From Oceanispirochaeta crateris (lineage in GTDB: Bacteria > Spirochaetota > Spirochaetia > DSM-2461): 64,000 nucleotides of DNA. The DNA lies in the NCBI RefSeq assembly GCF_008329965.1, contig NZ_CP036150.1, positions 1,860,001-1,924,000 of the forward strand, written 5' to 3'. Each line of letters opens with the position of its first letter. Positions within the stretch are counted from its first letter, which is position 1. The position numbers and the translations under genes are program-made. The notes below the pieces were generated by a model. The model made no database searches, had not been told where the DNA came from, and was given only the letters and a program-made list of their open reading frames with translations. Below are positions 17,671 to 26,803 of this stretch, piece by piece.

Positions 17671-18921
17671 ATGAAAAACAATAAGGCAGATATGCGGTGG
17701 ATTCTAAACGGGAAAAAAGATCTTACTTCGGTCATTAAGCAATTTCCCCTTGAAGTCGTACACGAAGTACGGAATTTCCATTCTCAGATTCCTGGATATA
17801 AAATATCGCCCCTTAAAAACCTGAACAACCTGGCACGCATGTTCGGTGTCCGCGGCATCTGGATCAAAGATGAAGCAGAACGACTTGAGTTGAATTCTTT
17901 CAAGGTTCTGGGCGGATCCTTTGCACTCTATAAATTCATACAAAAAAAACTGGGTCTTGAAGGACAGCCTCTCACATACGATTACCTGATATCCAAAGAA
18001 GTCAGAGAGAAATTGGGAGAAATCACTTTTGCCTCGGCAACCGACGGAAATCATGGACGTGGCATTGCCTGGGCGGCGGGAAAGTTGGGCCATAAATGTG
18101 TAATTTACGTACACTCCGAGACCTCTGCACCTAGAATACAAGCCATCCGTGATTATGGAGCCACAGTAAAAATTATAGAGGGAAATTATGATAATGCCGT
18201 AAGGCAGATTGTGGTAGACTCGGCCAAAAATGGCTGGAATGTGATATCCGACACATCCTGGGACGGATATGAAACTGTCCCCACTTGGATCATGCAGGGT
18301 TATACCACCATGTTTCTTGAAGCCCAGGAACAATTCAGCGGTCAGGGAATCATTAAACCCAGTCATATTTTCGTTCAGGCCGGAGTGGGTGCCCTGGCGG
18401 CCTCCGTTATAGGTTTCTACCACAGCCTCTTTGGTGAAAAGGCTCCGATTTGTGTCGTAGTTGAACCTGAAAATGCGGACTGCCTCTATGCCTCGATGAA
18501 GCAGAATGACGGGAAACCCCATAGCATCACGGGGTCATTGGATACAATCATGGCCGGACTGGCCTGCGGAGAGCCAAGTCCCCTGGCCTGGAATATCCTG
18601 AAAGAAAAAACAGATGCCTTCATATCCTGCCCAGACTACATTGCGGCCAAGGGGATGAGAATATATGCAACACCTCTAAAGGGTGATCCATTTATTGTAT
18701 CGGGTGAATCCGGTGCGGTAACCCTGGGAGCTCTCATCGGTATTCTGACCGAAGAAGGCTTGAAGGATCTCAAGGAGTCATTAAAACTGGACAGCCAGTC
18801 ACAAATTCTCCTCATTAATACCGAAGGTAATACAGACCCTGATCATTTCAGACAGATCATCTGGGAAGGAGCCAATCCCGTCCCAAAAGAGTTCTGGACT
18901 AAAAAGAACGGAAAGGCCTGA
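17671..18921 (+). CDS. dpaL: Diaminopropionate ammonia-lyase
   Basis: 416 residues from ATG at 17671, preceded by GGGAGAG; an in-frame TTG at 17659 is less likely. It is a fold type II PLP enzyme. The PLP-binding Lys78 lies in NSFKVLGGSFA, the phosphate-contacting region includes ATDGNHGRG, and the Gly-rich loop is QAGVGALAASV. These motifs and the overall length match YgeX/DpaL, which converts 2,3-diaminopropionate to pyruvate and two ammonia. The product feeds carbon and nitrogen metabolism, and gdhA lies nearby. It is divergent from the signalling gene. Confidence 0.9.
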   Translation: MKNNKADMRWILNGKKDLTSVIKQFPLEVVHEVRNFHSQIPGYKISPLKNLNNLARMFGVRGIWIKDEAERLELNSFKVLGGSFALYKFIQKKLGLEGQPLTYDYLISKEVREKLGEITFASATDGNHGRGIAWAAGKLGHKCVIYVHSETSAPRIQAIRDYGATVKIIEGNYDNAVRQIVVDSAKNGWNVISDTSWDGYETVPTWIMQGYTTMFLEAQEQFSGQGIIKPSHIFVQAGVGALAASVIGFYHSLFGEKAPICVVVEPENADCLYASMKQNDGKPHSITGSLDTIMAGLACGEPSPLAWNILKEKTDAFISCPDYIAAKGMRIYATPLKGDPFIVSGESGAVTLGALIGILTEEGLKDLKESLKLDSQSQILLINTEGNTDPDHFRQIIWEGANPVPKEFWTKKNGKA

Positions 18922-18991
18922 CTTTTCTTTTATAAATATTTATTCCGTATTAAGCTGGATTAGACCATGAAATGAAACGGAAAACAATAAC

Positions 18992-19027
18992 AGGAATGAG
19001 CAGTTAAATCCTTAGCTGCTCATTCCT
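18992..19027. terminator. Hairpin between convergent genes, likely bidirectional terminator
   Basis: A 12-bp perfect stem (18992-19003 with 19016-19027), extendable by four pairs including one G-T wobble to leave a 4-nt loop. It lies between the end of the ammonia-lyase gene and the end of the DUF2007-like gene. A T-rich run follows on the minus strand only. Confidence 0.6.
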
Positions 19028-19088
19028 GATGTCCTAAAGAAATCAAAGTTTTTCGCTTATACACAAGGACCAATACGTAATAACTCAA

Positions 19089-19571
19089 CTAAACCAAAAG
19101 CTCTGGGATATACTTGATATCAGAGCCTGACTCATCATCTTTTCCGGGAGGATTCTGATGGAGGTTTTCTTCCTCGTCTAAACGCTGATCCTTATATAGA
19201 TTATGAATATAATTCTGAACAATAGTCTTAGCCTGACCGCTGCTGTCTTCAAAGACAGAGATAACCGCAGTTGAAAAAATTGACTCCCGAGAACAACCCA
19301 AAAGATCACCAAAATGATTTGATTTGACATAACTGTCAATATTTTCCGAAGCGAGAATGGAGCGGAGAATCATCTCATCGGAAGGATTAAAAACCTTTAC
19401 CAGATCTATGACGGTTCTCCCTTCAACATGTTTTAAAAAGGTCTCATTCAAATCGGCAAGGTTGGTCTCCTCATCTTTCCCTTCTTCATGCACTTTCGTA
19501 CTCCGCTTCATCAAAAAAAGCAGGATACCAAGGATCAATAGACCCAGGATGATCATATATAGATAGTTCAT
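19089..19571 (-). CDS. Membrane-anchored DUF2007-like protein
   Basis: 160 residues. One N-terminal transmembrane helix (about 4-21) is followed by a charged linker. Residues about 57-120 contain LVKVFNPSDEMILRSIL, a Gly/Ile-Asp turn, then a strand and VFEDSSGQAKTIVQNYI. This resembles DUF2007, a small ferredoxin-like domain often called a putative signal-transducing protein. The C-terminal tail is acidic and probably disordered. Function unknown. Confidence 0.7.
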   Translation of the reverse strand: MNYLYMIILGLLILGILLFLMKRSTKVHEEGKDEETNLADLNETFLKHVEGRTVIDLVKVFNPSDEMILRSILASENIDSYVKSNHFGDLLGCSRESIFSTAVISVFEDSSGQAKTIVQNYIHNLYKDQRLDEEENLHQNPPGKDDESGSDIKYIPELLV

Positions 19572-19796
19572 TTGTACTCCCTAAAATTTAAGTATAATAG
19601 ATTTTTTACAGAAACAAAAATAGAGCCAGATACAAGAACTTCTCCAGGAGATCCAGCGGAACCCCAGTCCAATCGTCTTTTAGTCGGAGACTCATTCGAA
19701 TCTGTTCTATGAGGCATAGGTTTTATCAAAACTCAACCCTATAATTGCAAATGACACTTCATTAACTACAAGAATATGAGTATCATATAAGATACT

Positions 19797-21395
19797 ATGA
19801 AATTAAAAAATGTTTATAAATCTTCCGAATATGAGATCCAACTGAAGGCTCCAATTTTACAAATTGTATTGTATGTCCTCATCTCCGCGGCATCTTTAAC
19901 CGTGGTGAGTTCTTTTCTAAATGGTCTTTATATTGGTTCTGCCCTCCTGGGTGTTCTGGATGGATTTCTACTATACAGTCTGTTTATGAACAGGCGTGGC
20001 CAATATAAAAGAGCCGCCATCAGTGCAATCTATTCACTGACAGTCATTATCATAGCAGCCCGCTTTGCCAATGGGTATGATGGAGAGCACAGCATAGCCA
20101 ATGCCGCTCTCACGGGCTCCATTATAATCCTTCTGGCAACAATATTTTCTCCTCAGAAGATTCATCTCTATATTATAACAGGCATAGCGTCTCTCTACTT
20201 TGTTGTTTTCATTGCCTGGGTCTATATAGGGAAAATGTTTTCAGAATTCTCTGCAGGATTTTTTCAGCAATTGACCTCTTCAGTGGCTATCTTTCCGGTA
20301 ATTGCCGTTCTGGCAGTACTTCTTAGAAAGATTATGGACAAGGTCCTCAATGAAGCCCTGCTTCGAATAGATGAAAGTGACCGGGTAGCCAATAAAATGA
20401 CAGACCTAGCTGGTGAAGCCTCAGAAAAGCTGCATCTGGCTCAGAGTATGGATGATCAGGCAAAGGAAACCGTATCAGTGGTTAAGGAAATTGAAACCTA
20501 TGCTGAGGATGTAACTCATCAGATGCAAAACCTGACATCCCGCTATGAATCGTCTACTTCATCTTTAAAAACTATTGCAAAGAATATGCAGTCCCTTGAT
20601 AGAATTGCCCTGGATCAGTCTGATAAGATTTCTGAGACAGGGGCCGCTCTGGAAGAAATGGTCGCATCCATCAAGAGTGTGCTAAATGTCATACAGGTAA
20701 AATCTGCCTCGGTTCAGCAGCTTAGAGATTCTGCTGAGCAGGGTGTTTTGGTCATTAACAGCACAGCGAACTCTTTTAATCAGGTACGCGGTCATATCGA
20801 TAATGTGAGGGAAATGGTATCCATTATCGCAGGTATATCAAGACAGACAAATCTACTTTCCATGAATGCAGCCATTGAAGCCGCTCACGCTGGTGATGCT
20901 GGTAAAGGTTTTGCAGTGGTAGCAGATGAAGTCAGAAAATTGGCTGAATCAAGCTCTCTTAACTCAAAAAAAGTCAATGAGACATTGAATCAGCTTATTG
21001 CATCCATTGAAGACACAGGAACAAATGTAGTCAACAGTGGTGAAACATTTTCATCAATTGGTTCTGAAATAGAACAAGTGAGTCTCGCCATTGATGAAAT
21101 CAGGGAAAGTATCATCGAATTATCCTCCGGAAGCGATGAGATACTGTCTACCACGTCTGTATTGAATGAGCTCACCACAGAGGTCATTGACGCAGTCAAG
21201 GTTGTAAAAGAAAACGAAAGCAATACCTCAGTTGATGTTGCCAGCCTTGGAGAGTTTATGAATTCCCTGGCAGCAAGCATGTCCAAAATAAGCAAAGGAA
21301 GTTCTGTGATTCATAAGACCTCACTGGGATTAAGTGAAAAATGTAATATTATCAACGATTATGTGCAGGATTTCAGTGGCAAACTAGAAATATAG
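19797..21395 (+). CDS. Methyl-accepting chemotaxis protein with polytopic N-terminal sensor
   Basis: 532 residues. The first about 185 form an estimated six membrane helices with short loops and no large periplasmic domain. No clear HAMP is seen. The C-terminal signalling hairpin is unmistakable: IAGISRQTNLLSMNAAIEAA, then GKGFAVVADEVRKLAESS, the region that contacts CheA and CheW. A membrane-embedded sensor suggests detection of membrane or energy state rather than a soluble ligand; this is inference. No other chemotaxis genes are adjacent. Confidence 0.93.
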   Translation: MKLKNVYKSSEYEIQLKAPILQIVLYVLISAASLTVVSSFLNGLYIGSALLGVLDGFLLYSLFMNRRGQYKRAAISAIYSLTVIIIAARFANGYDGEHSIANAALTGSIIILLATIFSPQKIHLYIITGIASLYFVVFIAWVYIGKMFSEFSAGFFQQLTSSVAIFPVIAVLAVLLRKIMDKVLNEALLRIDESDRVANKMTDLAGEASEKLHLAQSMDDQAKETVSVVKEIETYAEDVTHQMQNLTSRYESSTSSLKTIAKNMQSLDRIALDQSDKISETGAALEEMVASIKSVLNVIQVKSASVQQLRDSAEQGVLVINSTANSFNQVRGHIDNVREMVSIIAGISRQTNLLSMNAAIEAAHAGDAGKGFAVVADEVRKLAESSSLNSKKVNETLNQLIASIEDTGTNVVNSGETFSSIGSEIEQVSLAIDEIRESIIELSSGSDEILSTTSVLNELTTEVIDAVKVVKENESNTSVDVASLGEFMNSLAASMSKISKGSSVIHKTSLGLSEKCNIINDYVQDFSGKLEI

Positions 21396-22094
21396 AAAAC
21401 TCCCTGTATTATCTAATACAGAAGATATTTAATGAATGAGCCAGAGATCAGGAGAGATCCCTTATGGTCAGACAATCATTCGAGAGGATGATTCTGTTTA
21501 CAAAGAACCATGAGCTGAGGGCTCAGACAAGGTCCAGATGATGCATTCACTGCTTAGATTCCAGTACAGGTTGTCCTGGTTCTATTCTTTAATCAGAATC
21601 TGAATATTTTATTTTTAAAGCCAGCTTTTTGTATATTTGCATTGGTTCAGAGACCAGTGTAAAAAAGTGCCTCGGGGTCTGCCAGAGAATTGGGCTGCTA
21701 GCCTCTCGGACTATTGTGATCCTCCAACGTTAATACCCTGCTAAAAATGAATACTAAATACATGTTTGCTCATAAAAATGACAGTTACTACAGAATCAAA
21801 CTACGATTATTTGTGAATTCCAGACTTGTTATTACTCTTATTATGCATTATTAAAGTCCCTATTCTACTATTGAAAGCTAAAAGACCTATCCTCTAAAGA
21901 CTGAAGATCTATATAAACTGTCTAAAGCTGAGACGGAGTATCAGTTTGAAATAACCTTTGATAGCATCTTTCAAATATCACAAATAAAAGAACCTTATCT
22001 AATGATATGTGTTATACACCAAAAATATTAAATTTCCCTAGTCACAAGTATTAACATAAAAAATGTCATAACATTTACATCTACCATAAATACA

Positions 22095-22120
22095 AATAGT
22101 TGAATAGAATTTCAACTATT
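22095..22120. repeat. 10-bp perfect inverted repeat upstream of the operators
   Basis: AATAGTTGAA and TTCAACTATT separated by six bases. It is about 50 bp upstream of operator 1. It could be a regulator site or a weak hairpin; the stem is AT-rich and a short T-run follows. Confidence 0.5.
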
Positions 22121-22166
22121 TTCATATTGAGAAGGAATATATTTTATTTGGAAAAAACTACAACAA

Positions 22167-22180
22167 TGTAAACGCTTACT
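22167..22180. promoter_or_regulatory. Operator 1 for LacI-family repressor
   Basis: TGTAAACGCTTACT, a quasi-palindrome with a central CG typical of LacI/GalR-family sites. Thirteen of fourteen bases equal operator 2, whose centre lies exactly 106 bp downstream. Confidence 0.75.
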
Positions 22181-22239
22181 TAAATAGATAACAATTTGCT
22201 AGAAAAGTAGCAAATTATTACACCTAAAAGAATTTATCC

Positions 22240-22269
22240 TTGACTATACAACCGATACAGGCCTACACT
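22240..22269 (+). promoter_or_regulatory. Promoter of the glycoside cluster
   Basis: TTGACT at 22240-22245, an 18-nt spacer and TACACT at 22264-22269. The predicted start falls at about 22275-22277, inside operator 2, so a bound repressor would block polymerase. Confidence 0.6.
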
Positions 22270-22271
22270 CA

Positions 22272-22285
22272 TGTAAACGCTTACA
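22272..22285. promoter_or_regulatory. Operator 2 overlapping the transcription start
   Basis: TGTAAACGCTTACA, flanked by A and T that extend the symmetry. It overlaps the predicted +1 and ends 8 nt before the ribosome-binding site of the first gene. The LacI-family gene at the end of the cluster is the likely binder. Confidence 0.8.
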
Positions 22286-22302
22286 TTAATTTTGGAGGAT
22301 TT

Positions 22303-23292
22303 ATGATTTCAGGAAAAATACGTTGGGGCATCCTTGGTACAGGGTACATTGCTGAAAAGTTTGCCGAAGCACTCTCATTTATACCGGATGCAGAATTAGT
22401 TGCCGTTGGTTCTAGAAGTAAAAACACAGCAGAAAAATTTGCTTCGAAATATAAAATCCCGAATCCTCATGGCAGTTACAAAGGGTTAATCGAAGATCCT
22501 GAAGTTGATGTTGTCTATGTCGGAACATTGAATAATGTCCATAAAGACAATTGTATTATGGCTATTAATGCTGGCAAGCCGATTCTTTGTGAAAAACCAT
22601 TCATGGTTAATTCTAAAGACGCAATAGAAGTAATTACCTTAGCTCGTGAAAAAAAGGTGTTCCTAATGGAAGCCCTATGGACCCGTTTCATTCCTGCTTT
22701 TACAGAAGCTCGCAAAATGTGGGAATCTGGTGTCATTGGAGATGTCAGGATGGTATCTTCAGATTTTGGATTTTTGTGTGAACGGTCAACAACAAATCCT
22801 TTGTTTGTTTCTGAGTTAGCTGGTGGAGCCTTCATGGATGTTGGTCCCTACTCTGTCTCCATGGCTCATATACTCTTTGGTGAGCCGGATGAAATTACAG
22901 CCCTTGCTGATATGGGTCCAACAGGTGTTGATGAACAAATTGGAATGCTTTTCAAATATAAGGGAGGAGAAATAGTACTGGGATATTCCAGTTTCAATGT
23001 AGAATCTCCTAAGGAAGCAACAATTTCCGGAACAAAGGGTTATATCCGCATACATGAACCCTTCTTCTGTCCCACCGGATTTACATTGCACTTGAATGGT
23101 CAAAAGCCGCAAGTATTCGAAAGTCCCCTAGAAGGAAATGGCTGGAATTATGAAGCAGTTGAAGTGATGGAATGCCTTCGTGCCGGTAAACTGGAATGTG
23201 ACTTGGTTCCCCATGAAGAAACCCTGGCACTAGGAAGAACTATGGATCGTTTTCGGGCTCATATAGGTCTGAAATATAAGGGAATTGAGTAA
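22303..23292 (+). CDS. Gfo/Idh/MocA-family oxidoreductase
   Basis: 330 residues from ATG at 22303 with GGAGG 4 nt upstream; an upstream TTG at 22240 belongs to the promoter. The N-terminal Rossmann fold has GILGTGYIAEKFA, and CEKPF is the conserved Glu-Lys-Pro motif of the family. The C-terminal domain (GGAFMDVGPYSVS) resembles dihydrodiol dehydrogenase-type members. These enzymes use NAD(P) to oxidise or reduce sugar hydroxyls. It is the first gene of the cluster; a second member of the family follows at 29363, which suggests paired oxidation and reduction of a sugar. Confidence 0.92.
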   Translation: MISGKIRWGILGTGYIAEKFAEALSFIPDAELVAVGSRSKNTAEKFASKYKIPNPHGSYKGLIEDPEVDVVYVGTLNNVHKDNCIMAINAGKPILCEKPFMVNSKDAIEVITLAREKKVFLMEALWTRFIPAFTEARKMWESGVIGDVRMVSSDFGFLCERSTTNPLFVSELAGGAFMDVGPYSVSMAHILFGEPDEITALADMGPTGVDEQIGMLFKYKGGEIVLGYSSFNVESPKEATISGTKGYIRIHEPFFCPTGFTLHLNGQKPQVFESPLEGNGWNYEAVEVMECLRAGKLECDLVPHEETLALGRTMDRFRAHIGLKYKGIE

Positions 23293-23351
23293 AGATTTAT
23301 CTTAAGATTAAGTCTCTATTTTAATGGTATAGGAAAATTAAGGAGTAGTAT

Positions 23352-24740
23352 ATGAAGAAGAAATTATTCTGGTTGTCCGTCCTGATAACGAGCCTCTTTC
23401 TAGTTGTATCCTGTGGAAAAGAGAAAAAAGAAGCTAATCAGGTTTCAAGTGTTAAGGAGAAGACAAAAGTCGTTATTTTTGTTGGTTTTGGTACAGGCAC
23501 AAATCCTGATCAAATAGCGAAACAGGAGGCTGTACAGGAAGCCTATAATTCAACTCATGACAATATTGAAATTGAATTTCTAATCGTTCCTCATGATGAA
23601 GCGAACGACAGGTATCTGGCCATGCTCTCAGGAGGAAATGCTCCACAACTTGTTGGCCCCAACGGTATTGCCGGTTTAGCTCAGCAACATGGTAGCTGGA
23701 GCGATATCTCTCAGTTCATAGAAGATGACAACTTCGATATGAGTGATTTTTATCCTGAATCGATAAATCTTTTTTCTGATTCCGATAAATTGCTGGGATT
23801 ACCCATTGGTGTCTTTCCTTCCATGATTTTCTATAATAAAGATATTTTTGATTCAGCAGGTATTGATTATCCAACCCATGATTATAGTGATAGATCATGG
23901 AATTATGAAAAACTCAGAGAAATTGCTATTGAATTAACAATGGATAAGAATGGAAATAATCCAACCTCTCCCCAATTTGATCAAAAGAATATGCAACACT
24001 GGGGTTATGATGATTCCTGGATTGCAGCACGGGGTTATCTTGCAAAATGGGGTGCTGAATTTGTAGGAAGACCGACAACTCCGGACTATAAAACAGCAAC
24101 AACAAATAATGAAGAATGGGTTTACGGCCTGCAATGGCTCAGCGATGGAATATGGAAAGACAGATTTATTCCTGATGCTGCAGGACAATCTACCTACTAT
24201 GGTGCTGGTGCAGATCCATTTGGGGGAGGCATGGTTGCTATGTTTGAAAGCCATACCTGGTTCTTTGCTGAAGGATTAGGAAGCCTTTCTTTTGAACACG
24301 ATATTGCTCCCATACCCTTTAATCAGAAGGGAGAGCGGATAGCTAGAATCCATGCTAATATTTTTGCCATTCCTGAAGCAGCCAAAAACAAAAAAGAAGC
24401 ATGGGAAGTTATGAAATGGCTGACAGCTCCTGAACAAGCTGTCGAGATGGCTCTGATTTATGGTTGTATTCCAGCCAGAGTCTCCTTGTCAGATGACTTC
24501 CAGACAGTTCTGGAAAAAGAATATCCAGGTTTGGATTATTCGGTTATGTATGAAGGGATTCAGTATTTAGATGATCCACACCATGAATCATGGGTTCCTG
24601 AGTGGTCCCGTGTTGAAGAAATAATGGGAAATAGCGCTTCTCTGGTCTATTCAGGAGAAGAAAAGGATGCCCGAATCATTTTAGATACAGCGAATAAAGA
24701 AATTCAGGATCTACTGGATAACTATTGGGAATCACATTAA
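23352..24740 (+). CDS. Sugar ABC transporter substrate-binding lipoprotein
   Basis: 462 residues. The lipobox LFLVVSC puts the lipidated Cys at residue 21. The body is a family 1 extracellular solute-binding protein of the CUT1 type, with mature-protein features such as MLSGGNAPQLVGPNG and a C-terminal MKWLTAPEQAVEMA segment. Many Trp and Tyr residues would line a sugar pocket. It sits in the membrane of this double-membraned cell and hands substrate to the two permeases that follow. The ligand is probably a beta-linked amino-sugar or glucoside, judged from the GH2 enzyme. Confidence 0.93.
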   Translation: MKKKLFWLSVLITSLFLVVSCGKEKKEANQVSSVKEKTKVVIFVGFGTGTNPDQIAKQEAVQEAYNSTHDNIEIEFLIVPHDEANDRYLAMLSGGNAPQLVGPNGIAGLAQQHGSWSDISQFIEDDNFDMSDFYPESINLFSDSDKLLGLPIGVFPSMIFYNKDIFDSAGIDYPTHDYSDRSWNYEKLREIAIELTMDKNGNNPTSPQFDQKNMQHWGYDDSWIAARGYLAKWGAEFVGRPTTPDYKTATTNNEEWVYGLQWLSDGIWKDRFIPDAAGQSTYYGAGADPFGGGMVAMFESHTWFFAEGLGSLSFEHDIAPIPFNQKGERIARIHANIFAIPEAAKNKKEAWEVMKWLTAPEQAVEMALIYGCIPARVSLSDDFQTVLEKEYPGLDYSVMYEGIQYLDDPHHESWVPEWSRVEEIMGNSASLVYSGEEKDARIILDTANKEIQDLLDNYWESH

Positions 24741-24752
24741 TAGTTAAATAGC

Positions 24753-24790
24753 AATTGAGGCAGAGACAGATGTGTTTCTGCCTCTCAATT
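24753..24790 (+). promoter_or_regulatory. Strong intercistronic hairpin between binding-protein and permease genes
   Basis: Left arm 24757-24768 and right arm 24773-24784 pair over 12 positions (one G-U) around a 4-nt loop. A second register adds AATTGAG with CTCAATT (24753-24759, 24784-24790). No U-run follows. Such hairpins after binding-protein genes, as after malE, protect the upstream message and lower expression of the permeases. Confidence 0.7.
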
Positions 24791-24819
24791 CAACTTTGTT
24801 GAGGAATATTTCAGATCAA

Positions 24820-25785
24820 ATGGAAGTATTTAAATTGAAAAAATTATCTAGAAATCGACAAGAAGAGATTGAGGCTTATCTCTATACTATTCCTTGGATT
24901 ATCGGTTTTATTGCTTTCATAATAGGGCCTATGATTTTATCTCTATATTATTCATTTACGGAATTTAATATAGTAAATCCTCCTGTCTGGGTAGGTTTGA
25001 AGAACTATGCAAACCTATTCAAAAACCCGATGTTTCATCAATCTCTTAAAGTCACCTTTTACTATGCCGGCCTGGCACTTCCTTTAACCCTGATTATTGG
25101 ATTTTCTCTCGCAGTATTGTTAAACCAGGACATTATGGGTCAGAAAATATGGCGGACTATATATTTTTTCCCGTCTGTTATTGCAGGAGTGGCTGTTGCT
25201 TTAGTTTGGCTTCGATTATTTGACCCGAACATTGGTCTCATTAATAAAATATTAGGCTTTTTCGGGATTAACGGACCTAAATGGCTTCTCGACCCCGATT
25301 GGGCCATTCCTTCTTTTGTAATGATGAGTCTCTGGGGTGTCGGTCGCAGTATGATCATATATCTTGCTTCACTACAAAGTATACCAACATCTTTGTATGA
25401 AGCCGCTGAAATTGATGGAGCCAATGTTATTCAGCGTTTTTTTAATATCACAATCCCTATGATGACTCCTGTTATTTTTTATAATCTGATTTTAGGTCTC
25501 ATAAGCACATTTCAGCTTTTTACTGAAGTATATGTGGTTACAGGAACAGGTGGAATCAACAAAGCGGGCAGTCTGGGTGGTCCGGCGAGATCCACGATGG
25601 TTTACAACCTTTATCTTTATCTTACAGCTTTCCGCTATTTTGATATGGGGACAGCCTCTGCTATGGCTTGGCTTCTCTTTATTTTTATTCTAGTAATCAC
25701 AGTCATTTTATTCAAAACATCAAAATACTGGGTTTTTTATCAGGGTCAGCTGGGAAATCAGGAGAATAAGAAAAATGGAAAATAA
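24820..25785 (+). CDS. Sugar ABC transporter permease, MalF type
   Basis: 321 residues from ATG at 24820, preceded by GAGGA 14 nt away. An earlier in-frame GTG at 24772 lies inside the intercistronic hairpin and is less likely. It has six membrane helices. The EAA loop SIPTSLYEAAEIDGANVIQRFFNITIP, which contacts the ATPase subunit, lies at about residues 200-225. No ATP-binding subunit is encoded in the cluster, so a shared MsiK/UgpC-type ATPase elsewhere in the genome is expected. It overlaps the next permease gene by 11 bp. Confidence 0.93.
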   Translation: MEVFKLKKLSRNRQEEIEAYLYTIPWIIGFIAFIIGPMILSLYYSFTEFNIVNPPVWVGLKNYANLFKNPMFHQSLKVTFYYAGLALPLTLIIGFSLAVLLNQDIMGQKIWRTIYFFPSVIAGVAVALVWLRLFDPNIGLINKILGFFGINGPKWLLDPDWAIPSFVMMSLWGVGRSMIIYLASLQSIPTSLYEAAEIDGANVIQRFFNITIPMMTPVIFYNLILGLISTFQLFTEVYVVTGTGGINKAGSLGGPARSTMVYNLYLYLTAFRYFDMGTASAMAWLLFIFILVITVILFKTSKYWVFYQGQLGNQENKKNGK

Positions 25786-26803
25786 AAGAAAATCTGGAAA
25801 CTTGTTCACAAAGACCCTGGCAATCCTTCTTCTTGCAGCTGGATCATCGGCAATTATTATTCCATTTATCTATATGGTAGGAACATCTCTAAAAAGTGTG
25901 GATCAAATTCGCCGAGATCCCATTGGTCTAATTCCTATGTCTGTTACCAAAGTGGACATTGACGGTAAGGAGAAACCCTTATACAAGGTAAGTATTGACG
26001 GTAAAATTGTAGAATGGGCCTTGATAAAGAAACAACCAGATCAGATGGGCCTTTTTGCTGCTCCCGGAGATGAAGACGATATCAGATTACTCCCTCTTAA
26101 TAATGACAACATAGTGGAATATTTGGATGTTCATTGGGAAAATTATCCTCTTGCTTTGACCACTGTTCCTTTCTTTAAATACCTAGCTAATACTTTACTC
26201 GTAACGTTCATTGGGATGGCGGGGATGCTTTTTTCCTGTTCACTGGTAGCTTATGGTCTTTCCCGTTTTAAAGCGAGGGGACTTAACATACTGTTCCTGG
26301 TACTACTATCCACCATTATGCTTCCGCGACAAGTCACGCTGATACCTCTTTATGTATTTTTTCAACGTATCGGTTGGGTTGATACATTACTGCCCCTTAT
26401 TGTACCTCAATTTTTTGCCAATGCTTATAATGTTTTTCTCCTGCGACAGTTCTTTATGACCATTCCTCTTGCTATGGATGATGCTGGAAAGATTGATGGT
26501 GCAAATTCACTACAACGACTTTGGTATATTATCCTTCCCCAGTCACGTCATGCTTTAGTAGCAGTCTCAATATTTCATTTCCTTTATGCCTGGAATGATT
26601 TCTATGAACCTCTGATATTCCTTCATACAAGAACAAAATGGACAATGGCTGTTGGTCTTCAGACCTTCAATGCAATGTACAGTGTCAATACACACCTCAT
26701 TATGGCAGCTTCACTTATGATGGTACTACCGACACTGATCTTGTTCTTTCTGAGCCAAAAAGTATTTACCCAGGGGATTGTTATGAGTGGGGTAAAGGAA
26801 TGA
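25775..26803 (+). CDS. Sugar ABC transporter permease, MalG type, with periplasmic insert
   Basis: 342 residues. TM1 is at about 12-35. It is followed by a roughly 85-residue extracytoplasmic segment (about 40-125) before TM2, longer than the usual 30-40 residues, with beta-strand-like repeats (KVDIDGKEKPLY, KVSIDGKIVEW). The EAA loop is present (AMDDAGKIDGANSLQRLWYIILP). The stop overlaps the next start as ATGA, indicating translational coupling with the glycosidase. Confidence 0.92.
   Translation: MENKRKSGNLFTKTLAILLLAAGSSAIIIPFIYMVGTSLKSVDQIRRDPIGLIPMSVTKVDIDGKEKPLYKVSIDGKIVEWALIKKQPDQMGLFAAPGDEDDIRLLPLNNDNIVEYLDVHWENYPLALTTVPFFKYLANTLLVTFIGMAGMLFSCSLVAYGLSRFKARGLNILFLVLLSTIMLPRQVTLIPLYVFFQRIGWVDTLLPLIVPQFFANAYNVFLLRQFFMTIPLAMDDAGKIDGANSLQRLWYIILPQSRHALVAVSIFHFLYAWNDFYEPLIFLHTRTKWTMAVGLQTFNAMYSVNTHLIMAASLMMVLPTLILFFLSQKVFTQGIVMSGVKE

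Larger units (their letters stand above)
21396..22302. other. Long AT-rich intergenic region ahead of the glycoside cluster
   Basis: About 900 bp without a credible gene on either strand. It starts with the palindrome CTGTATTA-TC-TAATACAG (21404-21421), just after the chemoreceptor stop. The right end has a 10-bp inverted repeat (22095-22104 with 22111-22120), then operator 1, a promoter and operator 2. The middle is AT-rich and has no repeat or coding signal that I could see. Confidence 0.6.

Noticed and set aside
22240-22302. TTG at 22240 as start of the first cluster oxidoreductase
   Set aside because: That TTG is the -35 element, and the extra residues run through operator 2. ATG at 22303 has GGAGG at the right distance.
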